From contig MU616796.1 in NCBI GenBank assembly GCA_025201705.1, positions 7,279 to 41,587 of the forward strand: 34,309 bases of DNA, given 5' to 3'. Source of the DNA: Dissophora ornata. Lineage: Eukaryota > Mortierellomycota > Mortierellomycetes > Mortierellales > Mortierellaceae. Shown piece by piece: positions 19,830-30,120 of the stretch. Numbering within the stretch: the stretch's first letter is position 1; each line of letters starts with the position of its first letter. A program made the position numbers and the translations under genes. The notes beneath the pieces were generated by a model. The model worked only from the letters and a program-made list of their open reading frames with translations, was not told the origin of the DNA and did no database searches.

Positions 19830-21874
19830 TTACATGACCTTGCGAGCGCCGGGACGAGCGGGCTTGCTGAATCCTCGCGCGCCGCCGCTGCCGCCACTGC
19901 CGCCACTACCGCCGCCGAACGAGGAGTGCGTCTTTGGGTGTAGCTCCTCGAGTACAAAGGCTTCTGTCAAATCCGACACATCTGTTGTCTCCAGCTTCTT
20001 ATCGACATTCAAACCTGCATCGTCCTTGGCTGCCTGCAAGACACCAGCCCTGCAGGACGAGTACAGCATGCGCTCACGGATCTTGGACTTGCTTGGGCAG
20101 GTGTACATGAATACTAATCACAGCAAAAGAAGGGAGGGAAATCAATAAGTAAGAAAGAGTTCGCTCAGTCATGGTAAATAAACGGATCCAGTCGAACCGA
20201 ATACAAGCATACCAAGAGAGTCGTGAGCAGTTCCGTTGTGCTTGTGCTCATAGGCGAAAAAAGTGAACCGGGGCAATTCCTCGTCAATGTTCTTGACGAG
20301 CTCATTTGCTGTAATCTTTTCTTCGCTCGCAAGATCAATGCGCTCGTTCTGAGCATCGATAGCCTAGGGTGAAACCACATTATGATGACAAGTCAGCAGC
20401 CATACATTGGATGTTCGCGTGCAAAATAAGGGATTCTTGAGTTCGAGACATGCAGACTTACTAGCTTGACAAAATTGATAGTTCGCTCTGGTTTAGCAGC
20501 TGGAACAGGCGTCTCCTCTACTGGTTCTGCGACCTCCTCCTCTTCCTCTTTGTCAGCCTCGGCCTCAGCAGGCGTCTCTTCCCCTGCAGCAGCCTTCTTT
20601 GCTTCCTTAGTCTCATCATCATCCCACTCATCATCATCCACATTCTCCTCCAAGGTGGTTTTCTTTGTCTCATCAGCACTAGCGATCGTGTTCTCGCGGC
20701 TAATGCCAGGAGATGCTGGCAAGGGTGTTGATGTAGGGCTAGTGATCTTCTTGGGAAGTGCCGATGGCTTGACAATCGCGGGGGTAGCAACCACGGCCAA
20801 TTTCTTGAGCGCAGCGACAGCCCTCTCTGTCAGAGGGAAATTCATTCCTGGAGCATGCGATTTTCTGTAAGCACCACCTGTCATGTTCTCGACCATCGTC
20901 TTCTCGTTGGCGCGAATCTCCGCTAACTGACGCTCACGCTCCGACAGGGGCTTGGGAGCTGCCAAGCTAGCTCTGTGTCTCTTGTAGCCCTCCAACGTAA
21001 AGTCGCCCTAGGATTTCGGCGGACAGATCCAGATTACAGAAATAAGCGCCAACTCTCTAAATATGAACCCCAAGTAAATCAAGTCTAATAGACGCAACCA
21101 TACCTTGTTGGTTCCATAGATCGAGTCCGTAAAGTGAGAATCACCAAGGTCCTTGGTCAGACTGGCACGTGTAGCTGCATAGATCATCTTTTGACGGATA
21201 GGCGCCACGTCGGGAACATAGCACAAAAAGATCCATTCTGCCGATTTGCTGCCATCGAAGCGAACCAAGAAGTAGGCGGGTTGTTTCTCCTCCAAGTTTT
21301 CGTGGACAATGCTAAAGTCTACATCGACCCGTTCCAAAATTGTGTTGTTGCAAGCCCAGTTGAAAGCAATTACACGTCAATTGGTGGGTACTCGCTGAGA
21401 ATTCATTTTCAGGTGTGTCCAGGGATATAGAACACTGACCTTGCTCAAAATTTCCTTTGATGTCAAAGATGCCGTCGTCCTCCAGAGACTCGTTGATGAT
21501 TGAGATCTTCACTGCGCGGACATTGCTGCCGGAAGATGCTTTCTTCCAGGCGTCTGCGAGCTTTGGGGAAACTGCAGGGTAGGGAGTCCAAAACAAAAAT
21601 AAAGGGTTGCGACGACAGGTCAGTCACGGCTGTCCCAGTGCTAAATATAGCAGCAACCATTGTGAATTTGACCCATATCATTCTGAAGACATTACCTTTG
21701 ATACCAGTTTGATTGGACACTGTTGGCCATAGGAAGAATAAGCAACACGTTATGAATATGGGTCTGGTCAGTGTGTGCTCTGCTGCTGTTAACGTTGGCG
21801 GTCGAACATGGTTTGTGCTGCTACTGCTGTCCTTCAACGATCTGTTGCTCCGTGAATTAAGCTTGTACTTTACT
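19830..21874 (-). CDS. twf1: twinfilin (two ADF-H domains), start codon split by intron
   Basis: Exons: 21874 (the A of ATG), 21719-21696, 21571-21440, 21318-21104, 21007-20462, 20363-20213 and 20113-19830; total 1353 nt, 450 residues. The protein begins MSNQTGIKVSPKLADAW, typical of ADF-H domain 1 (also DGIFDIKGNFEQ, FLVRFDGSKSAEWIFLCYVP, DSIYGTNKGDFTLEGYKRH). ADF-H 2 starts FPLTERAVAALKKLA, is interrupted by an acidic low-complexity insert (about residues 196-297), then resumes INFVKLAIDAQNERIDL, ELPRFTFFAYEHKH, VFMYTCPSKSKIRERMLYSS. The tail GFSKPARPGARKV corresponds to the capping-protein-binding end. Twinfilin sequesters ADP-actin monomers and binds capping protein at cortical actin. No ATG exists in frame near the first coding exon; joining A (before GTAAAG at 21873) to TG (after CAACAG) supplies one and restores a multiple of three. 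Confidence 0.9.
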
Positions 21875-22321
21875 TTTGGCGTTGATTTTTGGGATAGCGT
21901 AGAGGGGAGGGAAAGTGTCGTCGACAACTGGACTAATGGCAGGTTGAATGAAAGAAGGAAAGTGATGCGTCGAAGAGATGACCGAACGGCATTCAGGAAC
22001 AAAGCCAACGACTTCCCCTCAGTATTCAAACGTCACAGGGTCGGTGTTAAGGGGTCGATCGCGTGGCAATCGGACGCGACGCGTCCAACTACTTTTTATT
22101 TTCATAATTCAACATAAAAACTACTGTGATGTGTACTACATAATCCTCGCTCAAATCATAAAAAGGTGATCGCTTCTCTCATAGTGAAAGAAAAGGACAC
22201 TGGCGGGGATGCTTCTGACGTCGTCGGGAGGCCGGCAACGTGGGGTCCTGAGGAGTGGGGAGAGAGAGCTCGACTTAATGCCCGACCACTTCCTTCAGTA
22301 TGGGTTCGCCGTAGCGACCAC

Positions 22322-22774
22322 TTATTTAGAGTCAATTGGAACAGCCATGAGGCGGTGCGTTTGACCGTCAACACTATCAGCCGAAGTTGGCAGCTCCTCA
22401 CTCCTAACAGACAAACGGCCTCCAGTTGCAGAAAACAGCTGAGTGGCGTGACTCTTCGATCCCGAGTGAGCTTTCTTTGGGGTAGCAGACCGGACAGCCT
22501 TGAGGCGACCCACTTGGCCACCAATGCTATCGGCTAAAACTGGCAGCTCCTCACTCCTGACTGACAGGCGGCCTCCAGCTCCGTAATCCAGATGGATTAG
22601 GTGAGAAGGATGGGAACTTCTGGCCAAAAATCGCGATCCAGTACCAGTGACGTCGGTACCATCATTAAAGTCCGTGGCATCGGTTTCGACGTTGGCGGAA
22701 TGAGGAATTGGCGCAGCGCTGACAGCTGAGACTGAGAGCGCAATAACCAAGAGTAGAGCAGAGTGGATCTTCAT
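22322..22774 (-). CDS. small secreted protein with two 51-residue repeats
   Basis: A single exon of 150 residues. Residues 1-20 (MKIHSALLLVIALSVSAVSA) form a clear signal peptide with cleavage before APIPHS. The mature part contains GGRLSVRSEELPVLADSIGG (residues 67-86) and GGRLSVRSEELPTSADSVDG (118-137), each followed by Q, two residues, then RLxAV, with a spacing of 51 residues. The DNA repeats too, on the plus strand around 22366-22430 and 22518-22582. There is a dibasic KK at 100-101 between the units, no cysteine pair and no recognised domain. A CATAAATA box lies about 125 nt upstream. Secretion is likely; function is unknown (surface protein, peptide precursor or effector-like protein are all possible). 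Confidence 0.75.
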   Translation of the reverse strand: MKIHSALLLVIALSVSAVSAAPIPHSANVETDATDFNDGTDVTGTGSRFLARSSHPSHLIHLDYGAGGRLSVRSEELPVLADSIGGQVGRLKAVRSATPKKAHSGSKSHATQLFSATGGRLSVRSEELPTSADSVDGQTHRLMAVPIDSK

Positions 22775-23002
22775 TGATGGAGTTTAAGGAAGGACGAAGA
22801 TGTAGATATATGAATGAGGAGGAAGGAGTGCTTTGATTCTTCGGCGTTGTTTGGTGTTTAAAATGTTTGGGAAGGGTTCTCAGGTGGTGGGATGTCCGGT
22901 ATTTATGGAAGTTTGGTCATAGGATGCTGTGGCCGAGACGACCGGCCTTTTTGTTATATTAACGTGCCGCAGAACAAAGATTGAAGGACATGTAGCCCCC
23001 CC

Positions 23003-23012
23003 NNNNNNNNNN
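23003..23012. other. assembly gap (10 N)
   Basis: Ten N bases stand between a C-run and a CA-dinucleotide run (about 23016-23033). The low-complexity flanks probably explain the gap; its real length may differ from 10. Confidence 0.98.
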
Positions 23013-23015
23013 CCC

Positions 23016-23033
23016 TCCCACACACACACACAC
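23016..23033. repeat. (CA)n microsatellite beside the gap
   Basis: CCCACACACACACACACACT directly follows the N run. The true repeat length is uncertain because of the gap. Confidence 0.8.
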
Positions 23034-23405
23034 TTCGGGAAAACACTACCTTCAACTTCATCCTTTTCGTGGTCAGCCACACTGTGGTATTTGACTTGAG
23101 GTACTCATATCTCTGGGCGTAACTAGAGCCTCCGCATGATGGCCCGTGTACTTTGCTGGATGTAAACTATCGCAACATTAGTGTCGTTCATGTTTACCGT
23201 TAGACATGATCAATTATTCAAGAAGTGGGGTGCAAACTGTCTGTTCATCTGCAGGGCTGCATTTTTGTTGTGAGCACAAAATGCACGTTTCTTGCTTTGC
23301 TTTATTCCACGCAAAGAATTATTGGTGCGTTCCTTTGTTAAAAAAATTTATTGATCAATATCGAGGTAGTTGTTTGAGCTGCGCCGCACTCTGTGGCTGT
23401 TCTGC

Positions 23406-26400
23406 CTACTGTGCAGGTCCCTGCCACAACCCCGCGTAAACAGCCTTCACTTCTGCTCTCCTGCTCTCCGGCAACTCGTCAAGGTAGCCATCCATCACAT
23501 AACGGCAAGCGATGTAGTCCTCGTAGCGGTCAGGATGGAACTGGCGCCTATATTGGGAGAGGATAGGTAACTGTGGTTAGCCAAACTGGTCAGATGTTCA
23601 AAGAAAAGAAAAAAAAAGAAAAAAAACCACTAACCACTCATCCAGCGTGAACTTGTCGTGGTAGTTCGAGAACATGCGGTAGAGAGTTCTCTTGCATGGA
23701 AACCACCGGATGCCCTGGAGTGAACTCGATTTGTCCGAGAAGAGCTGCACACCATTGAATGTTCCGCTCAACAACATCTGGATCTTTTCGCGCGGTAATC
23801 TCATCTGCGACGCGGCACACTGCGTCCCCAAGACACCTCCATCTCCACCTCGGAACTTCGACTCGAGTAATACACCCGCAGCCACACTTAAGTCACTAGT
23901 ACCTGTAAAGATGGATGCTGCTGCGTTCTTTTTCGAGTCCAAGTACTCTTCCTCAACGGCATTGACAATCTCGTTCACCATCTGCGTCATCTTTGCCAAG
24001 TGCAGCGACTTGAGGAACTTTAGAGCTTCGTGGGCAGAACTGTCGCCTCCCTGAATGATCTTGCACTCAAACGGCGTCATCAAATTCTCGACGGATCGGC
24101 GGTCAGAGTTCTTAGTGTGCGCAAAAGCCTGCAATAGAGTCGCCAGGTTGACCTTAGACGAAAACCTTGCAAAGAACTCGTCCGCCTTGTTGGGCGGTGC
24201 AATAGCTCCTAACTGCGAAGAAAGAACCTCTGGGAGTTCTGCATCGAGCGGAGACTGAACAACAGCCAAGAGACGACGGATCTTGTCAACTCCTGCGGAG
24301 ATTGCGTTCTGGATCACGCTCAGTCTGTCCAACGATGCCTCAGACAGCTGCCAGCCCAGCGGGTCGAAATCGGGGATGTTGAACTCAGGCTTCGACATAG
24401 GTGTGGCGTCAACCTCAGCGACTGATAATGAAACAGCAACGGCAGTAGGGGAAGATGCAGAATCGGACTTCTTGGCCACAACTCCTTGCTTCGCTTGCGC
24501 AGTTCTAAATAGCTCACGGTAATGCTCTTCAATACTAGAACCCTCGCCATCCTTCTCCAGGGCCTTCACATAGGCGTCGTGCTGCTCTCTATACCGGCGC
24601 CCTGGAATAACAATATCTCTCTGTCTGTCGATACTAAACCAGGCAGAGACACCGCCCATCAGATCCTCAGAGACTTTCCATGACATGTCCCGACGGATTT
24701 GCTCCTCCACCATCGCAGCTTCGAACAACGGCATGAGCTCATTCATCTCTGCAGTCGTAATATCGCCAGCGCGGAGGGCACAGATGACATGGCCAAGAAA
24801 GACGTAGTTGTTGGTGACCACATCCACAGTTCGCTGGGTGTGTGAAGCACAGAACTGTTGAACCATCTTCTTTGTGGTCTCACGCAAGGTGTTGGAGCTC
24901 TGGTAGATGGCATCACAAGTCTCGAGAATGAGCTTGACCTGACGCTGCCTAAACTCCGACATAGGGGAGGACTCGAGAGCCTTGGCCAGGACCAGGAAGG
25001 GTACTGTGGTCGACTGGCTGTAGGTGTATCCGGTTGCGTCGAGGGTCACAACATACCCTAGGATAGGCTAAGGTACAACCACATTTGAAATGTTACACGT
25101 TAGCCTTTTGTTTGTTGCTAATATCTGTGCGTGATTAACATAGTAGCCGTTATTTACCTTCATACGCAGCTTTGCCACTTTCCAATGCTCACTGTTAATG
25201 TAGAGAGGCATTACTGCAGTGATGTTCTCGTGAGCCAGACCAGGGGCAATGCTGGCGTCGATGTTCCGATCAAAGCCTCCGTGCACGTCTTCTGGGTTGT
25301 TCTGGGACAGCGAGTGTCCCAAAGCCATAGTAAACATGGATGAAGTCAAGTAGGTTGGAAAAATAGACTTGATAATCAATTGACTGGCATCTGCAATAGC
25401 ACCTGCCCCTCGGGATACTATTTAAACCACCAAATGAATGAAACAAAATGATAGTCAGTGTAAAGAACATTGAACATTGTAGAAACTCATCAAGGTGGAA
25501 CGAATATAAGTCCTTTACCATCCAGAGTCATGCAGAGGCAGTCGCCGTCGCGTAAGGCGTCAACATAGCTATTGGTCGAAAATGCACAAGACAGCTCCCG
25601 TAATTTCTCTTCGGATTCCTCAGCCTCCATCTTGTTCAAATCCAGCCCCTCAACAATATTCGAAATTTTCTGATCAAGGTCTGCAAACAAAGCCGTGTTC
25701 TTTCCTGCTCTCGAGTCCAGTTTTGCCTTGAGCTTTGCCTCTGTGATCTCGCCGTACGCCAGAGAGTTGAAGGTAGCAAGACTGGTGTTGCTGATAGCCC
25801 CCCCTCGTTTGTGAGCATCTGCCTTTAGCGTCAGGAATGACTGGAGTAACGATCGAGTTCGCTGGCATGCCACCATGCAGGGCTCACGTGTGAGCTTGAC
25901 CTTCATCCTTGCCGCAGTCGAGGTCATAGTACCCAGAACCTTCGTATAAGCCTCCGTTTCAGCGTCAACTTCGAGTAAGCTTGCACGCTTCTCCTCTGCG
26001 GACAAAGAGCTGCTTCCAATAGTATTGATAGACTCAACTAATCGCAAGAGCTCATGCTGGATAAAAGTCGTCATTCCAATGATGCGTTGGGAGCACTCCT
26101 CCAGCAGCCATTCCACTCCCATATCCTGGACTGTGTTAGCAGCGGGGGTGGATGTCGATGTGGCGTCAGCATTCTCCTGCTGCGCGGGCTGGTATTCTCT
26201 CCACTTGATAGTATTTCCAGTGAAGGACTTGTTGCGAACGACTGTGGACCCCGATACACCATCGCTCTCCAACTTTACAGGGATCCAATCCTGCGAATTT
26301 TGCAAGTCGTCACTTGTCAACAATATTTCAATCTTCCTCTGCGCCTCCATCGCAGAGTTACCCAATAACTGCATGGTTGTCGACATGGACGATTCAATCT

Positions 26401-27332
26401 CTGCCGACTCTCTGATGTACTGGAAGCACCCACTGTTCGTTCCGGTGCTCGTCAGCCAACTCAGCAGCTTAGCATCATGTCCAGCCGTGAATCCAAAAGT
26501 GTGTACAGCTGTCTCGAGGCGGGGAGTGCTCTTCAATAAACACTCCAGGTTCTCTTTCGCCAGCATCAGGTTTCTAGCATCACCATCCTCGCCATCTGTA
26601 AAGAAGAACAGCGTGACATCCAAGTCCACATCATCACGTCCGACTTCGCGGATGTGGATGTTGGTGTTCTTGATAATCTCATTGAACACACAGGCGAAAC
26701 TCGTTCCTATGTCGTTTGGAAAGGAAGGGCCAGGTTTTCCGTTAGTCGATATCGATTACGAAAATAAATTCAAGGTTACCCACCCCGTGAGCCAGCCGGG
26801 ACGGAAAGGAGGCAGTGCAAGAGAAAATCTTTGACTGTTCCTTTCCTCACGATCAATTGTGGGCGACTGAACGACTGAATTCTTTTCACATACCACCGCC
26901 AGCCGAGATGGAATTGATCCACCGTTCATCACTGTCATCTCCTAGACGTCGGACATCGCAACGGTGCGAGAACAAGTAGACCGTGATTCTGATAGGGGGG
27001 ACGCCGCAAGTGTTGATGAGGTGGTCAATGAGCCGCTTCATGGCAATCTTGGCACAGTTGATTCCAGCTCCAGCCATAGAACCCGAAACATCAAGGCAAA
27101 TATCGAAATACGCCTCCTTCTTGGGTTCAACTGGAATGCGTTCACCATCGCCAGATACCTCCGGGACCTGCAGGGGTGGCACTTGGAGTGATAACACGGT
27201 AACAGAGTCCTGGTTCTCCAAGGGATGAAACGCTCGACAGATTGCCACTTCGGTCGTTGTAGATGTTTCGCTACCCTCCGTGCCCACGATATTAGCGGCG
27301 CTTTCCTGACTTGACGTGCTCGCTAAACTCAT
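23406..27332 (-). CDS. large von Willebrand factor A-domain protein
   Basis: Exons 27332-26894, 26706-25519, 25417-25158, 25067-23635 and 23547-23406 give 1153 residues. The VWA domain begins near residue 70 (EAYFDICLDVSGSMAGAG); DVSGS at 81-85 is the MIDAS metal-binding motif, GGGTSFACVF supplies the MIDAS Thr, and VTLFFFTDGEDGD the later Asp. The domain is followed by a long largely helical region without recognised domains (LLEECSQRIIGMTTFIQHEL; RRSVENLMTPFECKII) and a C-terminal WRQFHPDRYEDYIACRYVMD. No signal peptide or membrane segment was seen, so it is probably intracellular. The start at 27332 was chosen over an upstream in-frame ATG (27407) because the latter lies only about 20 nt from the TATA box at 27424-27436. 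The C-terminal exon uses a GTTAGT donor next to an A/G-rich intron. Partner and process are unknown. Confidence 0.85.
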
Positions 27333-27423
27333 ATCGAATTGCTTGTGTTGGAAAAGGAGGGGAGGTTGTCGATACTGATGCTGAGGAAATAAAATAAAAA
27401 TGAGCAAGGGATGGGGGCTCTCC

Positions 27424-27436
27424 TTTTTATATCATT
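27424..27436 (-). promoter_or_regulatory. TATA box of the VWA-domain gene
   Basis: The minus strand reads GATATAAAAAGGAG about 95 nt upstream of the chosen ATG (27332). Confidence 0.55.
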
Positions 27437-27950
27437 TTGTTATGGCCGTCTTGTCACACACACCCTCAAAGCGTCAAAGGTTCTAAGACTGGGTGCAAAA
27501 GGTTTTGATTATTGGTGGTCTTTGCTGCGGCCAATATTGAGCCTATAAATGAGGCGAAGCACTTAGGCAGTTGTTCAAAGAAGGCAACGCCCTTGACTCA
27601 CTGGCTGTATATTCTATGGTAGAAACGCGACAAAAACCTCACTAGTGCGGGTGTCTACGCCTCCGGAGGCGAATCTGTTGTAAATGTATACATCGTGTAG
27701 GGTTTCGATTCGATGGAACTCATCACTTAGACCTATACAAGGAAGTCCGGCAAAAAAAACCCCCTGGGCTGATGCAAAAAGACGAAGGGACTACACATCA
27801 TCGAATGCCCCCCTTTTTTCAACACCACTGAGTCGACATGAGGTGGCGGCAAAAGGTTTATTGATACAGTTCCAGAGGAACAATGAAGTGTTAAGTGCTT
27901 ATCGTACGAAGTTGAGAAAGAGAACAGAGCAATAACGAGCCGCAGTCATC
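27437..27950. other. intergenic, upstream of VWA gene
   Basis: No supported gene. The plus-strand frame 27684-27935 has no domain. The region holds the VWA-gene promoter and the 3' end of the O-fucosyltransferase-like gene. Confidence 0.5.
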
Positions 27951-29517
27951 TCAGAGTGGAGGCGTCCAAGAGGAAGTCGTCCGAGGATACAAGACAGTCC
28001 GCTTATGCCAACTCCTCTGCCTCCATGCTGCAACACGACTCATAGTACTGGAAGAGCTCCCGACCATGACTTCCGCGTTGGCCAGAATCGCCGCATCCAC
28101 TAGCGCAGGCCCAAAAATCCCCAATTCCTCTTCTGTCGTATACAGGTCATGGTTTAGTCTGCGCCATCCCAATCTCGCTATCGTGGTATGGTCCTCTTCC
28201 GACTTCGAATCCGTCGCAACGATCACGGGCAGCCGCATTCCAAGGCTCTTGGTCGCCTGTTCGACGGCCTCAGCATAGTGGCCTAATGGTGTGATACATG
28301 CCATCATTTGCTCCGGTTTCAGCGAACGGCACTTTAGCCAAATATCCCCTCTCCTGACATGAATTGCAATGTATTTTCCAGTCTCCTTCGTTTCCGGTGC
28401 ACGATGTTGGATAAGTCTCTGAACGTAATCCAAGACTTTTGGCACGAAATGGAAGTGCTGCCCAGCCGCATTCCAGGACATACTTCCTGCTGGTTCCTTT
28501 ATCTTGAACGCATGGCTCAGGAACAGTAGTTGGTCCTGATTGCCCTCATACCGATCTAGAAGATCGTCCATCACCACAACATCCTCCATATTCATATTAT
28601 CCTTGGCAAACTTGGTTCGATCATAGACCGGCGTCTTGGGCTTCCTTGGCGGTGGAAGCTCAAACTTGGGCCGGAACAGGAACTGTCGAGAAAAGGTCAA
28701 TTCCGTCGAGTGCAGTTGTTCGTGGATACCATATCCGTAGATGACCTGGCAGGTCAGGTTTTCAGCGAGTGTTTCCCAGAGTGGAAAAGATTTTTTGCCC
28801 ATGCGTGCCTGATTCCTGCCAACAGCAACCTGTTCGGGCGTCAAGGGTCGAACGTCGTTCCATTCTACAACTCTAATGCCACTAAGGAATGTGAAGCGCG
28901 GGAGGTCCAGGAATTCTGACCAGCGTTGGTTTGAATTGTATTGATCGTGGGAGTTGGTTGTGATTGGTGGAATGATGAGTGTGCGATTAAGTCGAAAGGC
29001 AACATAGGCTGCATTCTCGAGTGCTATAAACTAAAGAGACGTGAAACGAGATATGAAAGATATTAGAAGGATTTCGCGGCAGTAATCCTACAGCAACCGA
29101 AGGCTATGCTCACTTTGAAAACTGCCACATCCATGCGGTAGTTACGTTTCGTACCTGATTCGTGAGTCCAGCGTAGGCCATGTAGCTGAGGTACTTCACA
29201 TTAGGATCAAGAATTGTTTTGGGCCTTGGGATATCATGCGGCAACACTGAATCGTTTGTTATTGATGGTATCAAAAGCTCTTGGCCGTGGCTCGTCTTTG
29301 ACTTGGGGACGGACCCCTTCTCCAGCGCTTGTTCTGGGAGGTAAGGACTCCTTGTGATAGATGGTGATGGACCTCGATTTCGATCCCGTGTTGTTGTGTC
29401 CTTGTACACAATGTCAACGTCCAGTTTCCTGAGCGTGCTGGAGAGGTGGAGGAGGACTGCTCCAGTGAAGAGTATGAGCACTGCACTGAAGATTTTTTGG
29501 GTTCTGAGTGCTGACAT
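27951..29517 (-). CDS. GDP-fucose protein O-fucosyltransferase-like, type II membrane protein
   Basis: Exons 29517-29155 and 29030-27951 give 480 residues. Residues about 9-30 (KIFSAVLILFTGAVLLHLSS) form one hydrophobic segment near the N-terminus, followed by a Ser/Thr/Pro stem: the layout of a Golgi/ER type II glycosyltransferase. The intron falls inside the family's N-terminal motif: AGLTNQ | FIALENAAYVAFRLNRTLII. Later blocks are NQRWSEFLDLPRF and the donor-binding motif IHVRRGDIW at about 344-352. A C-terminal MVGSSSSTMSRVAAWRQRSW matches the SS-x-S motif region of this superfamily. By family, it would transfer fucose from GDP-fucose to a protein or glycan in the secretory pathway; the acceptor is unknown. 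The start at 29517 precedes the membrane anchor; the longer upstream frame adds improbable sequence. A broken paralogue lies just upstream. Confidence 0.85.
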
Positions 29518-30120
29518 TTTTTTAAAGAATATGTGGATTTTTACGTCGTTCTCTGATCTCGGAGGAATCGACAGAGTGATGATGAGAGGGAGGCGAATGA
29601 AGAATCGGTCAACGAATGAGATGTATATGGGGTTTTGTTTGCACACCTGGATAGATAGACACACCGACAAGCCCACAAATGTCCTCAGTAATTGCGAAGT
29701 CTAGCCTAGTTCGCCCTCTGTCGACTGTTCATCACTGCCCAACCCTAAAAATAAATTGTCAAGGAGGCATGTTTTGCGGTGGTCAGAGCACACAAACAAA
29801 AGCGCCACACGTACTCGAACATCGCCCGCCGGGCGCAAAATGCAGTTTGTTCTGCTTCTCCTTCTTGTTGGGGTTCCTTCAGGGTCCAGACGCCCTCAAA
29901 TTACACTAATGAAGGTCAAACATATTCCCTTCATATCATTTTTTTTGGTCATCCTCATGTTGCCAAGGTTTCAATGAATGACTCTGATGGACCATTTTTC
30001 GATGATAGTCAAATGACTTTCTAGGATAGTAAAGAGGAGGGAATAAAATATGGAGCAAAAATTATGACGCACAAACTGCATGTAAAATCTGGAACGATTT
30101 TGTTCCACAAACAGACCTCT
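29518..30120. other. intergenic between O-fucosyltransferase paralogues
   Basis: Holds the promoter of the intact O-fucosyltransferase-like gene and the 3' region of the broken copy. The three overlapping plus-strand frames around 29680-30024 lack any domain and are taken as chance. Confidence 0.5.

Noticed and set aside
20466..20870. Ser-rich plus-strand ORF (GSATSSSSSLSASASAGVSS...)
   Set aside because: It is antisense to the acidic insert of twinfilin; GAG/GAA codons read as Ser/Leu on the opposite strand.
21463..22029. 188-codon minus-strand ORF reaching the twinfilin N-terminus from an upstream ATG at 22029
   Set aside because: It would put about 110 random residues before SNQTGIKV and read through introns; the split-ATG model fits frame and family length better.
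26025..26834. 269-codon plus-strand ORF
   Set aside because: Antisense to the VWA gene; no domain, no splice support.
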